Positions 28,890 through 40,320 are shown, counted from the first letter of the stretch. The stretch is 64,000 nt of DNA from Pyropia yezoensis (GCA_009829735.1 CM020619.1:3106590-3170589), one strand, 5' to 3'. Made by a program: numbers and translations. The notes: generated from the letters alone by a model not told the origin.

Positions 28890-29795
28890 CTAGCGGCACA
28901 CACACCACCGCCCGAGTGGCGCGATCGACGAGACACAAAACGTCGAGAGGTGCAGGCCGGCGGCCTCCACCTGCTCCGCGTGGGCTGCCGGCCACTTCCA
29001 ATCGGTCGCCCAGTTGCCAGACAAGTCGTGCTGCCCGATGCCAAACACTGCGTGCTTGGACTGCATGTGCTTTGCCGGCGTGGACGTTGGCGTTGCCGAC
29101 GTCACCGACGCGGCCGAGCCGTCGACGAGGCGCGTCGCCTGCAACCGCCCCACCGATGCCCACCCTGCGCATGCGCGCTTGTGGTCAGACGCCCACCCGG
29201 GTTTGGCACAGCGGGGTCCACAATAGGCGGCCACCTTGCAGGCCGCACAGCGGGGCAGGGCTCGGCCTGGTGAGCCCGCCGCGTACTTATTCCCACACCC
29301 CCAGCAGAGGGCGACGAGATCCAATGCGGTAATGCAGGTGGGAGGGAAAGAGGCGGGCCACCATTGGGGCTGCAGCAGCCTCCACGCGAAGCTGTGGTCG
29401 CCTCTCGTGCCGGCAGCTGTCACCGCCAGCAGCATCCGCGCAATGGTTGCAACCGCCGTGTCGCCATCTGGCTGGGAACGACTGAGAGCCTCCCATGTGG
29501 GGCGAGCCGCCACCAGCGGTGTGGGCACCTCCGTCACCCCCGACCTGCGGCACTCGAGCGCCACGTGCGTGGCGAGCGACACGGCCTTCAGCACCGACAC
29601 CCCCTCGGTAGGGCGCGCCCCTGCGGCCGCCGCGCACCAGTCGGGCAGCAGCTCAACTGCGGCGGGCGCGCCGGCCAGCGACACCCCGTCGGCGCCGTAC
29701 GTGCCCAGCAGCTCCTGCACAATGGGCGGCAGAAGGGTATGGAAAGCGCGGTCGCAGCTGTTGCCCATGAGGAAACGGTACACGACAGTCAGCAT
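28890..29795 (-). CDS. MYND-type zinc-finger protein
   Basis: 301 aa from the first in-frame ATG at 29795; the frame is open further up to 29864 but without ATG, and a TAG closes it, so an upstream exon is possible. The MYND finger is clear at roughly residues 165-215: CWGCGNKY...LPRCAACKVAAYCGPRCAKPGWASDHKRAC, with all eight zinc ligands in the C-x2-C...C-x2-C...C-x3-C...H-x3-C order. The N-terminal 160 residues are hydrophobic/helical (VVYRFLMGNSCDRAFHTLLPPIVQELL) with no named domain; the region after the finger is unassigned. MYND fingers mediate protein-protein contacts, so partner and role cannot be stated. Confidence 0.85.
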   Translation of the reverse strand: MLTVVYRFLMGNSCDRAFHTLLPPIVQELLGTYGADGVSLAGAPAAVELLPDWCAAAAGARPTEGVSVLKAVSLATHVALECRRSGVTEVPTPLVAARPTWEALSRSQPDGDTAVATIARMLLAVTAAGTRGDHSFAWRLLQPQWWPASFPPTCITALDLVALCWGCGNKYAAGSPGRALPRCAACKVAAYCGPRCAKPGWASDHKRACAGWASVGRLQATRLVDGSAASVTSATPTSTPAKHMQSKHAVFGIGQHDLSGNWATDWKWPAAHAEQVEAAGLHLSTFCVSSIAPLGRWCVCR

Positions 29796-30233
29796 GGGCG
29801 GCCCGGTCGAGACTCGTCGCCACCGAGGTGGGTCCGTCAACGCTAGCTCCTGAATCGTAAGCAAGAGGAGCCATCCCTACAACAAAAATAACCCGGATGT
29901 CGGGGTTTTCTGCACTGGACGGAGGACCCTTGTGGGACTCGTCGAAAACCCTCAATATGATTTTTCAAGCCATCATCGGAGAGCATTGTCGCCCGCCAGA
30001 AGTGGTCGCAACCGCTACTCATGCTGTGGCGCAGACGCCATCTCTTGGCCCGAGGCGCGCATCACAGCGGCGGCAACGACAACGCTCAGAGCCTGCGTGA
30101 GAGCCACTCTCATGACCTGACGTGGTCAGCCAACTCGAAGAGCAGGCCCCTTTCATGCACCTGAGAACCCGTATATCCGATTGATTGAGATCAACGGCAC
30201 CCTCCAGCTCATCATGAGCTTTCTGTGCAATGA
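29796..30233. other. Intergenic, no gene recognised
   Basis: Short region of near-average composition between two minus-strand genes. It should contain the MYND promoter and the 3' end of the ankyrin gene. Confidence 0.4.
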
Positions 30234-31443
30234 TTACGGGCGGCCAGCGAGGGCATCCACGGGTGCATCGTGGGCGCGGCCCGCCAGTGGCGACCCCACC
30301 GCCGCCCCCGCCGCCGCCCCCGCCGCCCCCGCCGCCTCGTCCAGCAGCCGCACCACGTCTGTCCACCCCCCCGCCAGGGCCAGCCGGCGACACACCCCCC
30401 CTCCCACGGCCGGGTCCCCCCCCGCCTCCAGTAGCAGCCGCACCACCCGCCCGTGACCACGCGCACAGGCTGCACGCAGCGCCCCCCCCCCCCCTTCCCC
30501 CCCCGCCCTCCACGTCGGCCCCCCCCCGCAGCAGCGCCGCCACCACCCCCGCGTGCCCCCCGTCCGCGGCCAGCTGCAGAGCAACCCCCCCCGCCCCCGC
30601 TGCGGCCACGTCGGCGCCCGCAGACAACAGCGCCGCCACCACCCTCTCTTGGCCGCCGTGTGCGGCGGCGCGGAGGGCGTAGCCGCGGCCGCCGTCCACG
30701 TCCACGTCGGACCGCCGGCCCAGCGCCGCCACCACCACCGCGTTGGCGGTGGTGGCGGCGGCATAAAAGGCGGCCTGTGCCGAGGGGGGGGCGCCCCCAC
30801 CGCGGGAGCCGCCCGCCCCGCACCTGGGTGGCGGGCGCAGCGTGTAGGACGCGACAAAGGAGGGGGCGTCGATGCGGGACCGCAGGGCGGGGGAGACCTG
30901 CCGCAGGGCGGCGAGGGTAGTGGGTGCCGACGCCGCGGCGATTAGTTCGAGGACGTCGAGGGGGAGGAAAGGGGGGGGGGGGGGCGCCGCCACCGGCTGT
31001 TGGGGGGGGTGCGCGGCCCCTTCCGTGGGGGGGGTGAGCACCGCGCACAAGGCAGCCAGGAGAGCGCTGCCGCCAACAAGGCGGCCGCTGCTGGCCGCGC
31101 AGCTGCCGGAGCCGCCGCCACCGCCACCGCGGTCACCGCCATCGGGACGGCGAGGCCCTCGCCCGCCGTGCGGCGGCCGCCTTGTGCCACCGTCCTCATC
31201 CGCGGGTAGTGGCGGGCACCGGTCGCTCGGAGTGGGCCATCGGGGCATGCACCACGCAGGCGGCGCGGGCGCGGGCGCAGGGGCGGGCGCGGCTATTGCC
31301 GCTGCCGCCGTTGCCTCCGCCGCTCCCAGTGGCGAATGCCGCGACGGCAACGTCAACTGCAACGACCGGGGGGACGCCCCAGGGACGGCGCCAGTAGCAG
31401 CGGCGGACGAGGTGACGGGGGCAGCGACGGCGGCATTGCCCAT
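30234..31443 (-). CDS. F-box + ankyrin-repeat protein with apparent frameshift in a G tract
   Basis: From ATG at 31443 (MGNAAVAAPV) the frame encodes an Ala/Pro-rich N-terminus, a membrane-like or Ala segment, then an F-box-like motif LPLDVLELIAAASAPTTLAALRQVSPALRSRI. Ankyrin repeats follow (GYALRAAAHGGQERVVAALLSAGADV; GGVALQLAADGGHAGVVAALLRGGADV). At about 30482-30510 the coding strand has two G runs of eight or more. Beyond them the continuation of the repeats (ALRAACARGHGRVVRLLLEAGGDP; LALAGGWTDVVRLLDEAAG) is in another frame, ending at 30234. Either the reference has a homopolymer length error or the allele is frameshifted. F-box proteins usually recruit substrates to SCF ubiquitin ligases; that role here is inference. 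Confidence 0.72.
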
Positions 31444-32127
31444 CTCTTTCCGCACTTGCAGTGGTAGTCGGCCAGTGGGTCGCAAATAGGGTTGGCGGTG
31501 AACGCCGCGGGGCGGTGGCGCAAGGCGGGAGTAGCAGCAGCGGCAGCAGTAGCAAACGCAGAAGCTGATGAAAGGGAAGCAAAGGAGGAGGAGGGGGGTG
31601 GGGGGGGGAGGGGGTGGGGTGGGAGGTCTCGCAAATGCTGAGAGAAAAAACTAGGGGGTGGAGAAGGATGGGGGAGAGGACAGATTGGAGAGAAGGAAAA
31701 AGACAGAAAGGAAGCGGCGGCCGAGGTGGGGCAGCCACAAGGCCGCGTCGATCAGCTCACGCCTCTCTTCGCGCGCCTTTGGGGAGACAGTTGCGCCGCC
31801 TTGAACGCATCGCGCTCCCTAGCGCGTCCATCGACCGAGGGCGGCGGCTGGGGCGCGGAGGGGGGGGGGCGGCCGGTCAGCCGATGGCGGCACCGCGAGG
31901 GCAGCTGCCTGCCCGCACCGCGGTAGCGCTGCCACGGGCGCGTGTCCCCGTTTCCGGATCCGGGTGTGCCACCCTGACCACCTCGAGCCGCCCTCGAGTG
32001 TGGAGAAGCGAGTGGCGCGACGCGCGTGCCACCGTGAGTCCGCTCGCGCACGTGGCGCTGCCGCGGGATCCCGAGCGTTCTCGTGACGGATCAGGGGTCA
32101 CAAACAGAATACAAAAATAGCCACATG
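31444..32127. other. Intergenic; purine-rich then mixed
   Basis: 31560-31720 is G/A-rich on the plus strand. No gene recognised before the foldback element. Confidence 0.4.
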
Positions 32128-33957
32128 GAGGCACGTGCATCGAATCGCAGATCTGAGCTTCGAATCGCATGCGAGATTACCGCCGGTACCCCCCCCCGTC
32201 TTGTCCTGTGACGCCACTGTCCAGCACACAGTGCGCCCCACGCCACGAGCGGCACACGGTTGTGCTCCCCGCAGCTTGGGCTCCATGCCCATGTGTTTTT
32301 TGTGGAAAAAGATTGAAAATCGGCCACCTGCTGCCGTCATCCGTACAGTACCAAAGCATGCCCACCCGTTCGTCACTCACCCCATGATGCCAACACCACC
32401 AGGCACCGAAGAGCAACACTACGCACCAAAGTGGCTTCCTCTACCCGTCCTGCTTCTAGTACGCCAAAAAACGCGGTGTGTACCTTTGCATGTTGGCCAG
32501 GATAGGGCTTGGTCAAAAAAGAAAGCAGGAGAAAACAGCTGTCTTTGAGCCTCTCCACCCATCGCCAAAAGAAGTATAGCAACTGGGCACCACCGTGGCC
32601 CTAACTATGCCTCTGAGTCCCTGTGAGCATGCTGGCACATGAAAATCCCACTGCCGGTACTCAAACATGCTCCAAGGAACAGCTGTTTGCACACACTCAG
32701 ACCCTCCGTTCCCAGCGTATGGTTGCAGAAAAGAAGCGGATTTGTACAGAAAGGAACCACTCTGGCTAGCTCAGCGTCTCGCTGGAAGTCCTGAAGATGC
32801 TTTGGGACGCAAAGGTTCATGTGCGGTGCGATTCATTGTCCCACAGCGCGTGCTGTTCTGTTTGTTTCATCGTGTGGCGTTGCAAGTAGCTCTTCATCTG
32901 GTCCTTGGCGTCACTGTTGCCGGTGAGAGGGCTGTTACTGGGTGCAAGTCTCTCTTCTTGTTGTTCTTTGGCAGTACGCAGGTGAGACACAGTTTAGCAG
33001 TGTCCCAGCAGGCAGCGCGTTCTACTGTATGTTCCTTCCCGGAGCACTTTAGTGCACAGCGCTACTGGTCGACACGATTCCACTTCCTGGCGGGTGGAAG
33101 GGGGCATAGAGTTCCTTTGTACGCTAGCAAGCGTGTGTGAGCACAAAAAACGGCTCCTAAGTGCACGAGGAGCACATGTCTACACGTCTTGCTTCTCGGA
33201 AACGCGGTACAACGTCATTTGGACGATCCGAACATTTTGAAGCAGAGTACTCCACGACACCACACCTCTTCTTTCAGACGCACATACTCGCAGGGACTCC
33301 CAGCGAGACGCTGAGCTAGCCAGAGTGGTTCCTTTCTGTACAAATCCGCTTCTTTTCTGCAACCATACGCTGGGAACGGAGGGTCTGAGTGTGTGCAAAC
33401 AGCTGTTCCTTGGAGCATGTTTGAGTACCGGCAGTGGGATTTTCATGTGCCAGCATGCTCACAGGGACTCAGAGGCATAGTTAGGGCCACGGTGGTGCCC
33501 AGTTGCTATACTTCTTTTGGCGATGGGTGGAGAGGCTCAAAGACAGCTGTTTTCTCCTGCTTTCTTTTTTGACCAAGCCCTATCCTGGCCAACATGCAAA
33601 GGTACACACCGCGTTTTTTGGCGTACTAGAAGCAGGACGGGTAGAGGAAGCCACTTTGGTGCGTAGTGTTGCTCTTCGGTGCCTGGTGGTGTTGGCATCA
33701 TGGGGTGAGTGACGAACGGGTGGGCATGCTTTGGTACTGTACGGATGACGGCAGCAGGTGGCCGATTTTCAATCTTTTTCCACAAAAAACACATGGGCAT
33801 GGAGCCCAAGCTGCGGGGAGCACAACCGTGTGCCGCTCGTGGCGTGGGGCGCACTGTGTGCTGGACAGTGGCGTCACAGGACAAGACGGGGGAGGGTACC
33901 GGCGGTAATCTCGCATGCGATTCGAAGCTCAGATCTGCGATTCGATGCACGTGCCTC
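32128..33957. mobile_element. Foldback-type element: 664-bp inverted arms around a 502-bp centre
   Basis: Arm 32128-32791 is the reverse complement of 33294-33957 with very few differences; both lengths are 664 bp. Termini begin GAGGCACGTGCATCG and both sides are flanked by ATG, a possible 3-bp target duplication. The centre (32792-33293) has no recognisable coding frame. Open frames in the arms are identical on both sides and lack domains. Structure fits a foldback or long-TIR non-autonomous DNA transposon. A transcript through it would form a very long hairpin. Confidence 0.85.
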
Positions 33958-36315
33958 ATGTCACGGCTCGGAGACTGATCGTTTCTTGTCAGCCGTGACC
34001 GTTGGTAGTCGGAACGTTCCTGCCGGCGGACCGCCAACCCAGAGGGAACTCGTAGGCTGGCACACAGCGGACCTTGGGGGCACCGACACGCACCTGGGAG
34101 GGGGAACGCGGGCGCCCCCCCGCTCGCGGCCGCCCGCCGCCCGCCCCCGCCCTCCAACGCCGGGCCCCAGCTGCTGTCGCGCTCTCCGCCCGTCCCCATG
34201 GCGGGGGGCTGTGAGCGCCACGTCGGAGCCTCTGGCTGTGCGGCAGTGCCAGGATAAAGAGCCAGTGACACCCGCAGTCGCCATGGGCGATGGCTGAGGG
34301 CGGGCGCCTTCACAGCCGACCCCGCGCCGCTTTGATGTCTTTTGACTTCCGCAGACGCGCTATTGGCGGCAACGCGCTCGCGCTCGCGCCTCCCTCCCCC
34401 CGCCCTCCCTGTTTGGTGTGGTCGCCCCGCACTTTTTCCACTCCGGCGTGCGAGAAAGGGTGACCCGCCTCCGTCTGCTCCCCTCTGTCGCTTCCTTTTT
34501 GGCTGCCGTGTGGCCACCGCCCTGGCTGGTGAGAGCCATGAGCAGCCCCCAGCAGCTGTACACGTCGCTAATGGACGGCAGGTCAGCGGCGCTGACCACC
34601 AGCCGTACCCGCTGTGGGGAGCCCGCCAAATGGCGGCGGCGAAGCTGTGCCAGTAGGAGCTCGTGCGCAGCGGCCCCGCCTTGCTGACTGGCCGCGCACG
34701 CTATGTCCCCATGATGAGACAGTCAAGCGGCCGATGTCCGCCAGTGGCGCCGTATAGCCATACTCTGAGGCCTCGGTGATGCGGTAGTACGTGCTGGGCG
34801 GGCATATGTATGGCCGTCCGAAGGTCTGCAGTGTACAGAGCATTGTATTCTGCTTGTAAAGGGCGGAGGGGCCACCGCACTCAACCGCCCGCGGGGGCCG
34901 CCATCCGCGCCAGCTCTTGCGAGGCTGAGGGTCTACCAGAAATACTGCATCGTGCCCGCCGACGTCGCACCCCCCACTTCTTCCCCCCGCACCCCCGTTC
35001 CAGAGCTGTCACCTCCGCCGGCGCAGGTGCCGTCCCTTCGGTATATGCCGTGCGAGGTCCCACTTCCCCACCAAGCCCACCGCCCCCATCGCAAGCACCC
35101 CCCCCTAAAGTACTCGATCAGGCTTGACCGTGGACGTTTTACTTTGACTTGATTTGGCGTTGACTGCAACGCCCAATCGACCGGGATGACGCGCAGAGGA
35201 GTGGGGGGCTTCTTTTGCGACAAACGTGATATTCTACCGCACGTCTGGCGGCCACTTCGTCAAGCTCAAGAGAGCGTCGCGAGAGATGGGACACAAACGC
35301 TGCTCTTCTCGTGAGGTGAGCGCATGACGGAAAGCCCTGCCGTTATTATTTTGCGGTGCGGGTTTGCCGTCCTCTGTTCAAGGCGAGCGCTCGACCTTCT
35401 TGGTGCGGACACTGACTGATCTTGCTGGCAGTGCCGGTCCGCGGGTGCGGAATTGGGCAGCGGCGGCTTGGTGCCGCTCCACACTGTTTGCCTCCTCTCG
35501 GCCGGTGGGATGGCATGCCAACGGCCAGCATGGCCGTGATGGCATGCTGGGACCGCCACCGCTGCGGGCTGCTGGATGCAGCCACAGTGGGACACGCACA
35601 GCGGATAGACGCACCATCGTCGGGAACCCGGCCAGCGCGGCCCTTCCCGTACAATCCATCGGGCGGGGGGGAAGCCAGCCACGGCTGGCCGTGCGTGGCG
35701 CTGCGGCACGGGCGCTGGTCGGCGAGCCACGTGCGGCACCCGAGCGGGACACGTGCTCACCGCGGCCGCGGTAGGTCTGGGTGACCGTGGTATGACGAGG
35801 CGTGGTGTACGGGCCTTGTGGCGCTGCGGCATCCGATGCCGCACGGCGTGCGCCGTGCGTGCTGCTGGGGGGCTCCTTGGGAGGGCGTCCCAGCTGCCGC
35901 TGCCGCGGCGGCGGCCAAGTCTGCGGGACTGACACTATGTGCGGTGCCTGCGGGGGTCGGGGTTGTGGGGCTGGTGCTTGCCCCAGCTTGGGCGTGCAAA
36001 GAGGATGTCCACTTCTGCTGGTGCCGTACGCCGGTGTCGAAGAATTTTCATCCCCTGCTGCTACACCGCCAGGGAGGGTTTTCCGGCCGCCGTGCACAGC
36101 TCCTTGGCCACATGCGCGGTCAGGGAGCCGTGCATGGGGGGCGTGCTGGGTCAATTCCGTTGGCGGCGTGTGCCTCGGGCGCCGGCGGGGGGGAGCGGGC
36201 AGCGTGAGTGGTGCGGGCTCACCCCGCTCTGCACTCGCCTGGTTGCCGGCAGGCCGGTGCCTTCTTGCAGGGGGCTCCCACAGCAACCATGGACGCGAGC
36301 TCGGCTTTTGCAGCT
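33958..36315. other. Large region without a confirmed gene; one exon-like minus-strand stretch at 34360-34860
   Basis: On the minus strand two adjacent frames look protein-like: PYICPPSTYYRITEASEYGY (about 34720-34815) and RVRLVVSAADLPSISDVYSC (about 34550-34610), in different frames, as expected of two exons or a decayed gene. I recognise neither. 35150-36300 has many open frames with no similarity. The end leads into the promoter of the downstream hydrolase. Confidence 0.3.
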
Positions 36316-36320
36316 TATAA
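36316..36320 (+). promoter_or_regulatory. TATA-like element before the DUF5060-type hydrolase
   Basis: TATAA within GCTTATAAGGGGGCGG, 169 bp before the ATG at 36489; a G/C-box-like GGGGGCGGGC follows directly. Confidence 0.5.
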
Positions 36321-36488
36321 GGGGGCGGGCTGGCTGGGCCGGGAGTTTGGACTGCCCATGCACCGACGCTTACCTTGGCTGACCGGGCTTTCTCGGGCGG
36401 TGTCGAGTGGCAACCGGCAGCTGTGGCCTTGTCTTTAGCCCGCGCTTGAGCTTCCCCTCGGCGTCTGCGTCACCTTCTTCAATTGCGA

Positions 36489-38735
36489 ATGGCCCGTCAC
36501 GGTGCGCCCTTCATGGCGGCGCCCATCCGGTTCACGGTGGCGGCGGTCATCGCCGCGGCCGCACTGATGGTTGCAGTTCCTGTGGTGGCCGCGAAGAAGA
36601 CCAGCTACATTGCGACGACGGGCGAGAAGCGAGTATGGCACCCCATGACGCTCACCCTGTACGGTGGCCCGTGGGCGTCCGAGTCCGCGGCCAAAAACCC
36701 TTTTATGAACTACCGGCTGACCACTACCTTCACGACGTCAGGACGCAAGTATGTTGTTCCCTGCTTTTGGGCCGCCGACGGCCGGGCCGCCCACAGCGGC
36801 GCGACTGCTGGTTCCGTTTGGCGTTGCCTCTTTTCTCCTGACGTCACTGGCTTGTGGCGCTGGTCAGTGTCCTTCAAGTCGGGCACCAATGTGGCGGTGC
36901 GCTCGGGTGGCGGTGGGGCGTCCGTCTCTCCGTTTGACGGCCAGACGGGCTCCTTTTGGGTACGCAAGTCGAACAAGACTGGTCGGGATTTTCGGGGCAA
37001 GGGGCGCCTCCGGCCAGTGGCGGGCAAGCGACACCTGCGTCATGACAATGGGGAGTGGTTTATGAAGCATGGGGCAGACTCGCCAGAGAACTTTCTCGGG
37101 TATTCCGGCTTTGACAACACGCCCAAGGCGCGGCACCACTATGCCTCTCATCGTCGGGACTGGCGGGGGGGGCACCCGGCATGGGCCAAGGACCGGCGAG
37201 GCAAGGCTATTATCGGGGCCGTCAATTATCTGGCTTCGGCTGGGGTCAACTCGGTGTATGCCATGCCCATGACCGTCGGCGGCGACGCCAAAGACACATG
37301 GCCGTGGACGACGGAGCGAGGAATGTGGCGGTACGATGTATCCAAGCTGTCCCAATGGGGCCTTCTATTCGACCACATGGATGCGCACGGGGTCGCCGTG
37401 CACTTGGTGCTGTCCGAGACCGAGAATGAGGAATTGTTCGAGCGCGCAGACCGCAACGTCAAGGGCCGCGGCTTTTCCGACGCCCGTCGTCTCTATTACC
37501 GGGAGCTCGTCGCCCGTTTTGGTCACCTTCAAGGGATCACCTGGAACCTGGGCGAGGAGAATGGGTGGCTTGACGGGAGCCGTCAGGTCAACACGGACTG
37601 GCAGCGCAAGGCGTTCTTGGCGCACTTCAGTGCACTCGAGCCATATGGCGCACTGCTGTCGCTTCACACCTACCCAGCGGACAAGAAGCGTGTCTACACG
37701 CCGCTGCTGGGCAAAGCGACGCCGCTGACGGGGGTGTCCCTTCAGGTCGCTGGATGGCCCAACGTTCACAAGGAGACCCTCCAGTGGGTGCACGCGTCTC
37801 GTCGGGCTGGCAAGCCGTGGGTCGTGTCTGTCGACGAGATTGGCGGCAAGGGCGCTCTCCCCGACGCCCAGACCCCTGACCACGACCAGGAGCGCCGGGA
37901 TGTGCTGTGGGGCGCCCTCACCGCGGGTGCTGCTGGCGTCGAGTGGTATTACCAGGCCGGCGACCAGTCGCTGGAGAATTTCCGCGGCCACGCCAACTTG
38001 TGGAAAACGACGGACAGGGCGATGCGGTTGCTGCGAGAGCAGCGGGTGCCCTACTGGGCAATGGACCCTGCTGATGGGCTGGTTGAAGGGAAGAGGAACT
38101 GGGCGCTTGCCAATTCCGACGTCATCCTGGTCTACCTGCCCTGGGGTGGCCGCGCGCGCGTCCGTCTGGCTCCCTCTTCGGCCTACAAGGTCGGTTGGTT
38201 TGATCCCCGCCTTGGGGGGAGCACTGCGCTGCGGGGCGCGCGCACCATCCAGTCGGCCGCTCGGGGCCTGACGACCGTTGGCTCGCCGCCGTGGAAGGCC
38301 AACCGGGACTGGGCTCTGCTCATCCGCCGCGAGGGGTCCTCATCGCCGCCCGTGGTTCCTGTACGAAGCAGCCCCCCGGCGCCGCCGCCGGTCACGGGCT
38401 CGGGCCCGTTTGCATTCTACGTGGTCGACGCAGACACGGCAAAGGTCGTCAAGGGGCCGCTTGCCGCGCGTGTGACGCTTCGCCGCAGCGACCTCCCGAC
38501 CAATTTTTCCATCCGTGTCATCCGTCGTAAGGGGATGTCTGGCTCGGGCGGCGTGCGGTTCGTGGTTAATGGGGCGACGGAGCGAGTGGAGGGAGCTGCA
38601 CCCTTTCTCATTGCTGGCGACTGGAAGGGCAAGGTCTTTCCGTGGAAGAAGGCGCCCTGCGGCAAGGTCACCCTCGCGGCCGTGGCCACAGTTGGTGGTG
38701 CTCGCTCAACAATCGAGGCCCGCATTAATTGCTGA
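36489..38735 (+). CDS. Secreted glycoside-hydrolase-like protein (DUF5060 + GH-A barrel + Ig-like C-terminus)
   Basis: 748 aa, single exon. N-terminal hydrophobic signal/anchor FTVAAVIAAAALMVAVPVV (about 16-34). A DUF5060-like beta domain follows (VWHPMTLTLYGGPWASESAAKNPFMNYRL; CLFSPDVTGLWRWSVSF), then a TIM-barrel of DUF4038/apiosidase-type proteins: RHDNGEWFMKHG, NSVYAMP, VHLVLSETEN, GITWNLGEENGW (acid/base candidates Glu356/357) and WVVSVDEIGG (nucleophile candidate Glu450). YLPWGGRARVRLA...YKVGWFDPRLGG resembles the putative collagen-binding domain of these enzymes. A Pro-rich linker near 613-637 precedes an Ig-like domain (FYVVDADTAKVVKG...LPTNFSIRVIRR). It probably acts on an extracellular polysaccharide, perhaps the alga's own wall; the substrate is unknown. 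Confidence 0.85.
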   Translation: MARHGAPFMAAPIRFTVAAVIAAAALMVAVPVVAAKKTSYIATTGEKRVWHPMTLTLYGGPWASESAAKNPFMNYRLTTTFTTSGRKYVVPCFWAADGRAAHSGATAGSVWRCLFSPDVTGLWRWSVSFKSGTNVAVRSGGGGASVSPFDGQTGSFWVRKSNKTGRDFRGKGRLRPVAGKRHLRHDNGEWFMKHGADSPENFLGYSGFDNTPKARHHYASHRRDWRGGHPAWAKDRRGKAIIGAVNYLASAGVNSVYAMPMTVGGDAKDTWPWTTERGMWRYDVSKLSQWGLLFDHMDAHGVAVHLVLSETENEELFERADRNVKGRGFSDARRLYYRELVARFGHLQGITWNLGEENGWLDGSRQVNTDWQRKAFLAHFSALEPYGALLSLHTYPADKKRVYTPLLGKATPLTGVSLQVAGWPNVHKETLQWVHASRRAGKPWVVSVDEIGGKGALPDAQTPDHDQERRDVLWGALTAGAAGVEWYYQAGDQSLENFRGHANLWKTTDRAMRLLREQRVPYWAMDPADGLVEGKRNWALANSDVILVYLPWGGRARVRLAPSSAYKVGWFDPRLGGSTALRGARTIQSAARGLTTVGSPPWKANRDWALLIRREGSSSPPVVPVRSSPPAPPPVTGSGPFAFYVVDADTAKVVKGPLAARVTLRRSDLPTNFSIRVIRRKGMSGSGGVRFVVNGATERVEGAAPFLIAGDWKGKVFPWKKAPCGKVTLAAVATVGGARSTIEARINC

Positions 38736-39031
38736 AAGATAGCCGCATTCGCGGCCTGCGGGGTTTGCTCACTCTTGACGGCCACTGCGCGCTCCTCTTG
38801 ACTGGTTTTGTCGCTCGCTCGCGCTCGAGCGTGGCTGTTTAGACTATTTTAACTGCGGGTGACGCTGCGGCGACGCCACGCTCATGCAATATTCTCTTCC
38901 GACCTTTCTCGTCATGGTACGCGCGCACGCAGTGTATCGACTCGCCATTTCATAGTCCGCGCGCGCGCGTCCAGCGTCCTTCAATCGCGACGGCGTCTCT
39001 CATTGGGAACCGCGCAGCCTCCTGGTCCTCG

Positions 39032-40296
39032 TCATGGGGCTATATAAGCAAAGCCCTTGTGCGAGCGGCGTGAACACGCGTGCTGCACCACCGCCGCGGG
39101 GGTCCCCACCACAGCGTCCCGTGCTTGCTGCAGGTCCAGGTTGAACAGAAGCGCCAGATTGATTACGTCGTACGGACCACGTAGGTGGAGGAGCGACGCT
39201 GCCGCAGACGTCAACACGATATTGCGGCCCCGCAACGCGCGCACGAGAGCCACGGCGTTGGAGATGAGGAATCGCCGGGGTGCGCCGTCGCACAGAGCGC
39301 CTGCATAGGCAATCTCAAACGCAACCCCCTTCTCGGCGGCCACGTGAGACTGAGGCCGCTTGACAAAGAATGGCATCCGGGCAGAGAGGTCCAGCGACAG
39401 GATGTCAAAATCAAACTGCATGCACTGCTGCAAGAGCTTCTCGGTAGCGGGACGGACAGCGACAATGTCGTACTGTGCAAGGATGGGGGACGCCAAGTTC
39501 GTCAGCTGTTGATAGAATAGAGGTATTGTGAAGAGCATACACAGAACAGGGAAGAAGTAGAGAACGGTGTACAAAGGAAGGAGGGTGCGCAGAAAGGAGA
39601 CAGCAGACAAATGAACCAAAAATGTGACTCGTCAGGCGATGAACACAGCACCAAAAATGTGGTCTACGATGCGTGCGTGCAGAGCAGAGGGAAGCTATGT
39701 AAGAAAAATGCATAGCACGCAAGAAGAGTCAGCCAGGCGTGACATACATCGGCTGTCTCATTGACTTCCACAGTTACTCGCGTCAGCTGTAACAGGGTAC
39801 CACCCGTTGGTTGCCGCCGCTCCAACCGCAAAATCTGTGCCAATAGAATGCATAAAAGGAGCGCACAACCAGAGAAGCTCGTTCTCGAACGGACCACGTC
39901 AGTCCCAGAAAACCAAGAGCAGACAACCAGCAAGAACACAGACCTAAGACGCCATCTTCGACAAAGGTAAGTTCGAAAAGCTAGCCCAACCCATCCATTA
40001 AGCACGAAAAAGAGTACGAGCTCGCATACAGCAGTGTCGTGGCCACCACCCCCGTCGGGTAGCCGCACATACTGCCCGACCGCGCCACCTCGGGTATGGA
40101 CTGGAGCATCCTCCCCTTCACCCGCGGCGTCCGTCGAGCGCCGTAGATGTGGCGGGGGCAAATGTTCGGGGCCCAGCTTGCCGGTGACCGTTGTCGCAAA
40201 GGCAACGACGTCGTAGCCCAAGCGAGCTACTTCCCAGAGTGCCCCGTCGCCGTAGCGAGAGTGCAGACTGGCTGGGACGTTCAAGTCGTGAAACAT
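39032..40296 (-). CDS. RPP30: Ribonuclease P/MRP subunit RPP30, three exons
   Basis: Exons 40296-40030, 39834-39748 and 39505-39032 (donors GTATGC and GTATGT, acceptors ACAG) join in phase 0 to give 275 aa. The start MFHDLNVPAS...LGYDVVAF matches the RPP30 amino end. Exon 2 gives LERRQPTGGTLLQLTRVTVEV. Exon 3 carries the strongest block: QYDIVAVRPATEKLLQQCMQFDFDILSLDLSARMPFFVKRP, then FEIAYAGAL, ISNAVALVRALRGRNIVLTSAA and LRGPYDVINLALLFNLD. The protein is a TIM-barrel-type core subunit of nuclear RNase P and MRP that processes tRNA 5' ends and pre-rRNA. The first intron donor is the least certain joint, because the hydrophilic insertion before it is long. Confidence 0.9.
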
Positions 40297-40320
40297 GGCA
40301 GTGCGAGTGGGTAAAGCACC

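Noticed and set aside
33537-34517. 326-codon minus-strand frame crossing the right foldback boundary
   Set aside because: Half belongs to the inverted arm, the other half is Arg/Ala/Gly-rich without domain; start is TTG.
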